Assembly: GCA_902579465.1 (NCBI GenBank)
Contig: CACHGV010000002.1
Location: forward strand, 147,186-211,185
Origin: an uncultured Pelagibacteraceae bacterium
GTDB lineage: Bacteria; Pseudomonadota; Alphaproteobacteria; Pelagibacterales; Pelagibacteraceae
Direction of reading: 5' to 3'
DNA length: 64,000 bases
Positions within the stretch are counted from its first letter, which is position 1. Each line of letters opens with the position of its first letter. The translations under genes were made by a program, and so were the position numbers. Below, piece after piece: positions 63,302 to 64,000 of the stretch. The notes under the pieces were generated by a model that searched no databases, had not been told where the DNA came from, and was given only the letters and a program-made list of their open reading frames with translations.

Positions 63302-63742
63302 TTAATCTAATAAGTTTAATTTAATTAAACTATTATTTTTTGTTTCTTTACACCACAATTCATAACTTTCGCACACTCTCCAAAGATGATTTGTAGCTCT
63401 TTGAGATATCTCCAAGGGAAAATGACTCTTTGCATAGTACAAATCAGGAAATTTAATCAATTGTTTAATCATTGCTTCTTTTTGCAAATCCAAAAGCCTT
63501 AAAACTTCTTTAGAAATTTTTTCTCCTGAGGTCTCATCAATAAAATCGTTTTCTTTTAGTTTTTTAAACCACTCATCATGAAATTTACCACTGCTGACTT
63601 TTTCATACATTTCAGAACCTATAAATCTTTCAATTGCATCTATATTGGAGATATCAATATTCTGTTTTTTAATTTTAAATATTTCTAAATAAATTGCCTC
63701 AGCAACGTAAAGTATGTAGGGTTTTTTATTTTCTTCTCCCAT
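63302..63742 (-). CDS. 146-aa soluble protein, unknown
   Basis: 146 aa, charged and mostly helical, with no signal peptide or membrane segment. 'VAEAIYLEIFKIKKQNIDI' near 13 and 'HLWRVCESYELWCKETKNN' near 118 are the most distinctive stretches. I recognise no family. It lies 4 bases after the GNAT stop and 6 bases before the transporter start, so the three minus-strand genes look like one operon. Confidence 0.7.
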   Translation of the reverse strand: MGEENKKPYILYVAEAIYLEIFKIKKQNIDISNIDAIERFIGSEMYEKVSSGKFHDEWFKKLKENDFIDETSGEKISKEVLRLLDLQKEAMIKQLIKFPDLYYAKSHFPLEISQRATNHLWRVCESYELWCKETKNNSLIKLNLLD

Positions 63743-63746
63743 AAAA

Positions 63747-64000
63747 TTATAAATCTAAAGTGTAATAACAAGAATTAGGATCCTCTTTATAGTGAGCAAA
63801 AGGTTTGCATTTACTAAATTTAAAATGTTCAAAAAGTTTTCTGGCAGGTAAAAAGAATTTTCCAGATCCTGTTTCAATACTTAACTTTTTAATACCTAAT
63901 TTTTTCGCCTGAATTATTAAATGTGAGATTATTTTATTACCAATACCTTTATTTCTAAAATCATCAGATACTCTAATCGATTTAAATTCCCCATGATTTT
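63747..64000 (-). CDS. GNAT-family N-acetyltransferase, C-terminal part
   Basis: The last 84 codons of a gene that continues past the window end; stop at 63747-63749. 'HGEFKSIRVSDDFRNKGIGN' is the beta4-alpha3 acetyl-CoA loop (R/Q-x-x-G-x-G/A as RNKGIG), followed by 'AKKLGIKKLSIETGSGKFF' and 'FEHFKFSKCKPFAHYKEDPN'. This matches single-domain GNAT proteins that acetylate small amines or proteins. Substrate unknown; first gene of the minus-strand operon with the 146-aa gene and the FBT transporter. Confidence 0.85.
   Translation of the reverse strand, partial: NHGEFKSIRVSDDFRNKGIGNKIISHLIIQAKKLGIKKLSIETGSGKFFLPARKLFEHFKFSKCKPFAHYKEDPNSCYYTLDL

Noticed and set aside
1..64000. Mobile elements, CRISPR arrays, tRNA or rRNA genes
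   Set aside because: I saw no transposase or integrase frames, no regularly spaced repeats, no tRNA-like T-loop sequences in intergenic gaps, and no room for rRNA genes.

Overview
This is a gene-dense, strongly AT-rich stretch with short or negative intergenic gaps. There is no stretch above 300 bases without a gene, and I see no rRNA, tRNA, CRISPR array or insertion sequence. Gene content and style point to a streamlined marine alphaproteobacterium of the SAR11 (Pelagibacterales) type: glx/GlnT-like clusters beside a divergent amt, a TMA/TMAO pathway, tetrameric sarcosine-oxidase-like genes, and many solute-binding ABC importers. This assignment is inferred from content; no marker gene search was possible.

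Layout. (1) 0.2-5.7 kb, plus strand: a dipeptide/oligopeptide-type ABC importer with both ATPases fused. (2) 5.7-11.2 kb: bioY, a FadN-like beta-oxidation enzyme, a small membrane protein, a ureohydrolase (agmatinase family) and an aldehyde dehydrogenase. (3) 11.2-19.9 kb: an M20 deacetylase, csaA, a LysE exporter, aconitase, a YfgM-like/BamB pair, a cupin, zapE and yjbQ. (4) 19.9-37.9 kb: a block of 17 genes all on the minus strand. Read in the transcribed direction it is tdm, a winged-helix-like small gene, a DAO-family oxidoreductase, a GlnT-like ligase with three glx genes (module 2), a 135-aa gene, amt, two small membrane proteins, mgsA-mgsB-mgsC-gmaS (module 1), dpaL and photolyase. (5) 38-46.6 kb: the TMAO importer tmoX, then three unrelated small envelope genes, then tmoV-tmoW-glpK, with tmm convergent. 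(6) 46.7-54.8 kb: gpsA, a sugar-type ABC importer without an ATPase, a GH63-like glycosidase, an iron alcohol dehydrogenase and a class-I glutamine amidotransferase. (7) 54.8-64 kb: fhs, divergent sox/mgd BDAG genes, a folate/biopterin-family transporter, an unknown gene and a truncated GNAT.

How it fits together. TMAO is imported by TmoXVW or made from TMA by Tmm, then split by Tdm to dimethylamine and formaldehyde (caught on THF). Methylamine can be ligated to glutamate by GmaS, converted to N-methylglutamate by MgsABC, and oxidised by the four-subunit SoxBDAG/Mgd-like enzyme, giving glutamate and methylene-THF. Fhs interconverts formyl-THF and formate. The dimethylamine-to-methylamine step (DmmABC) is not here. 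A second, divergent GlnT/Glx module plus a DAO-family oxidoreductase lies directly downstream of tdm, and I consider it the most interesting unexplained system in the window. A second theme is a likely glycoside osmolyte module (importer, GH63-like hydrolase, glycerol kinase, G3P dehydrogenase).
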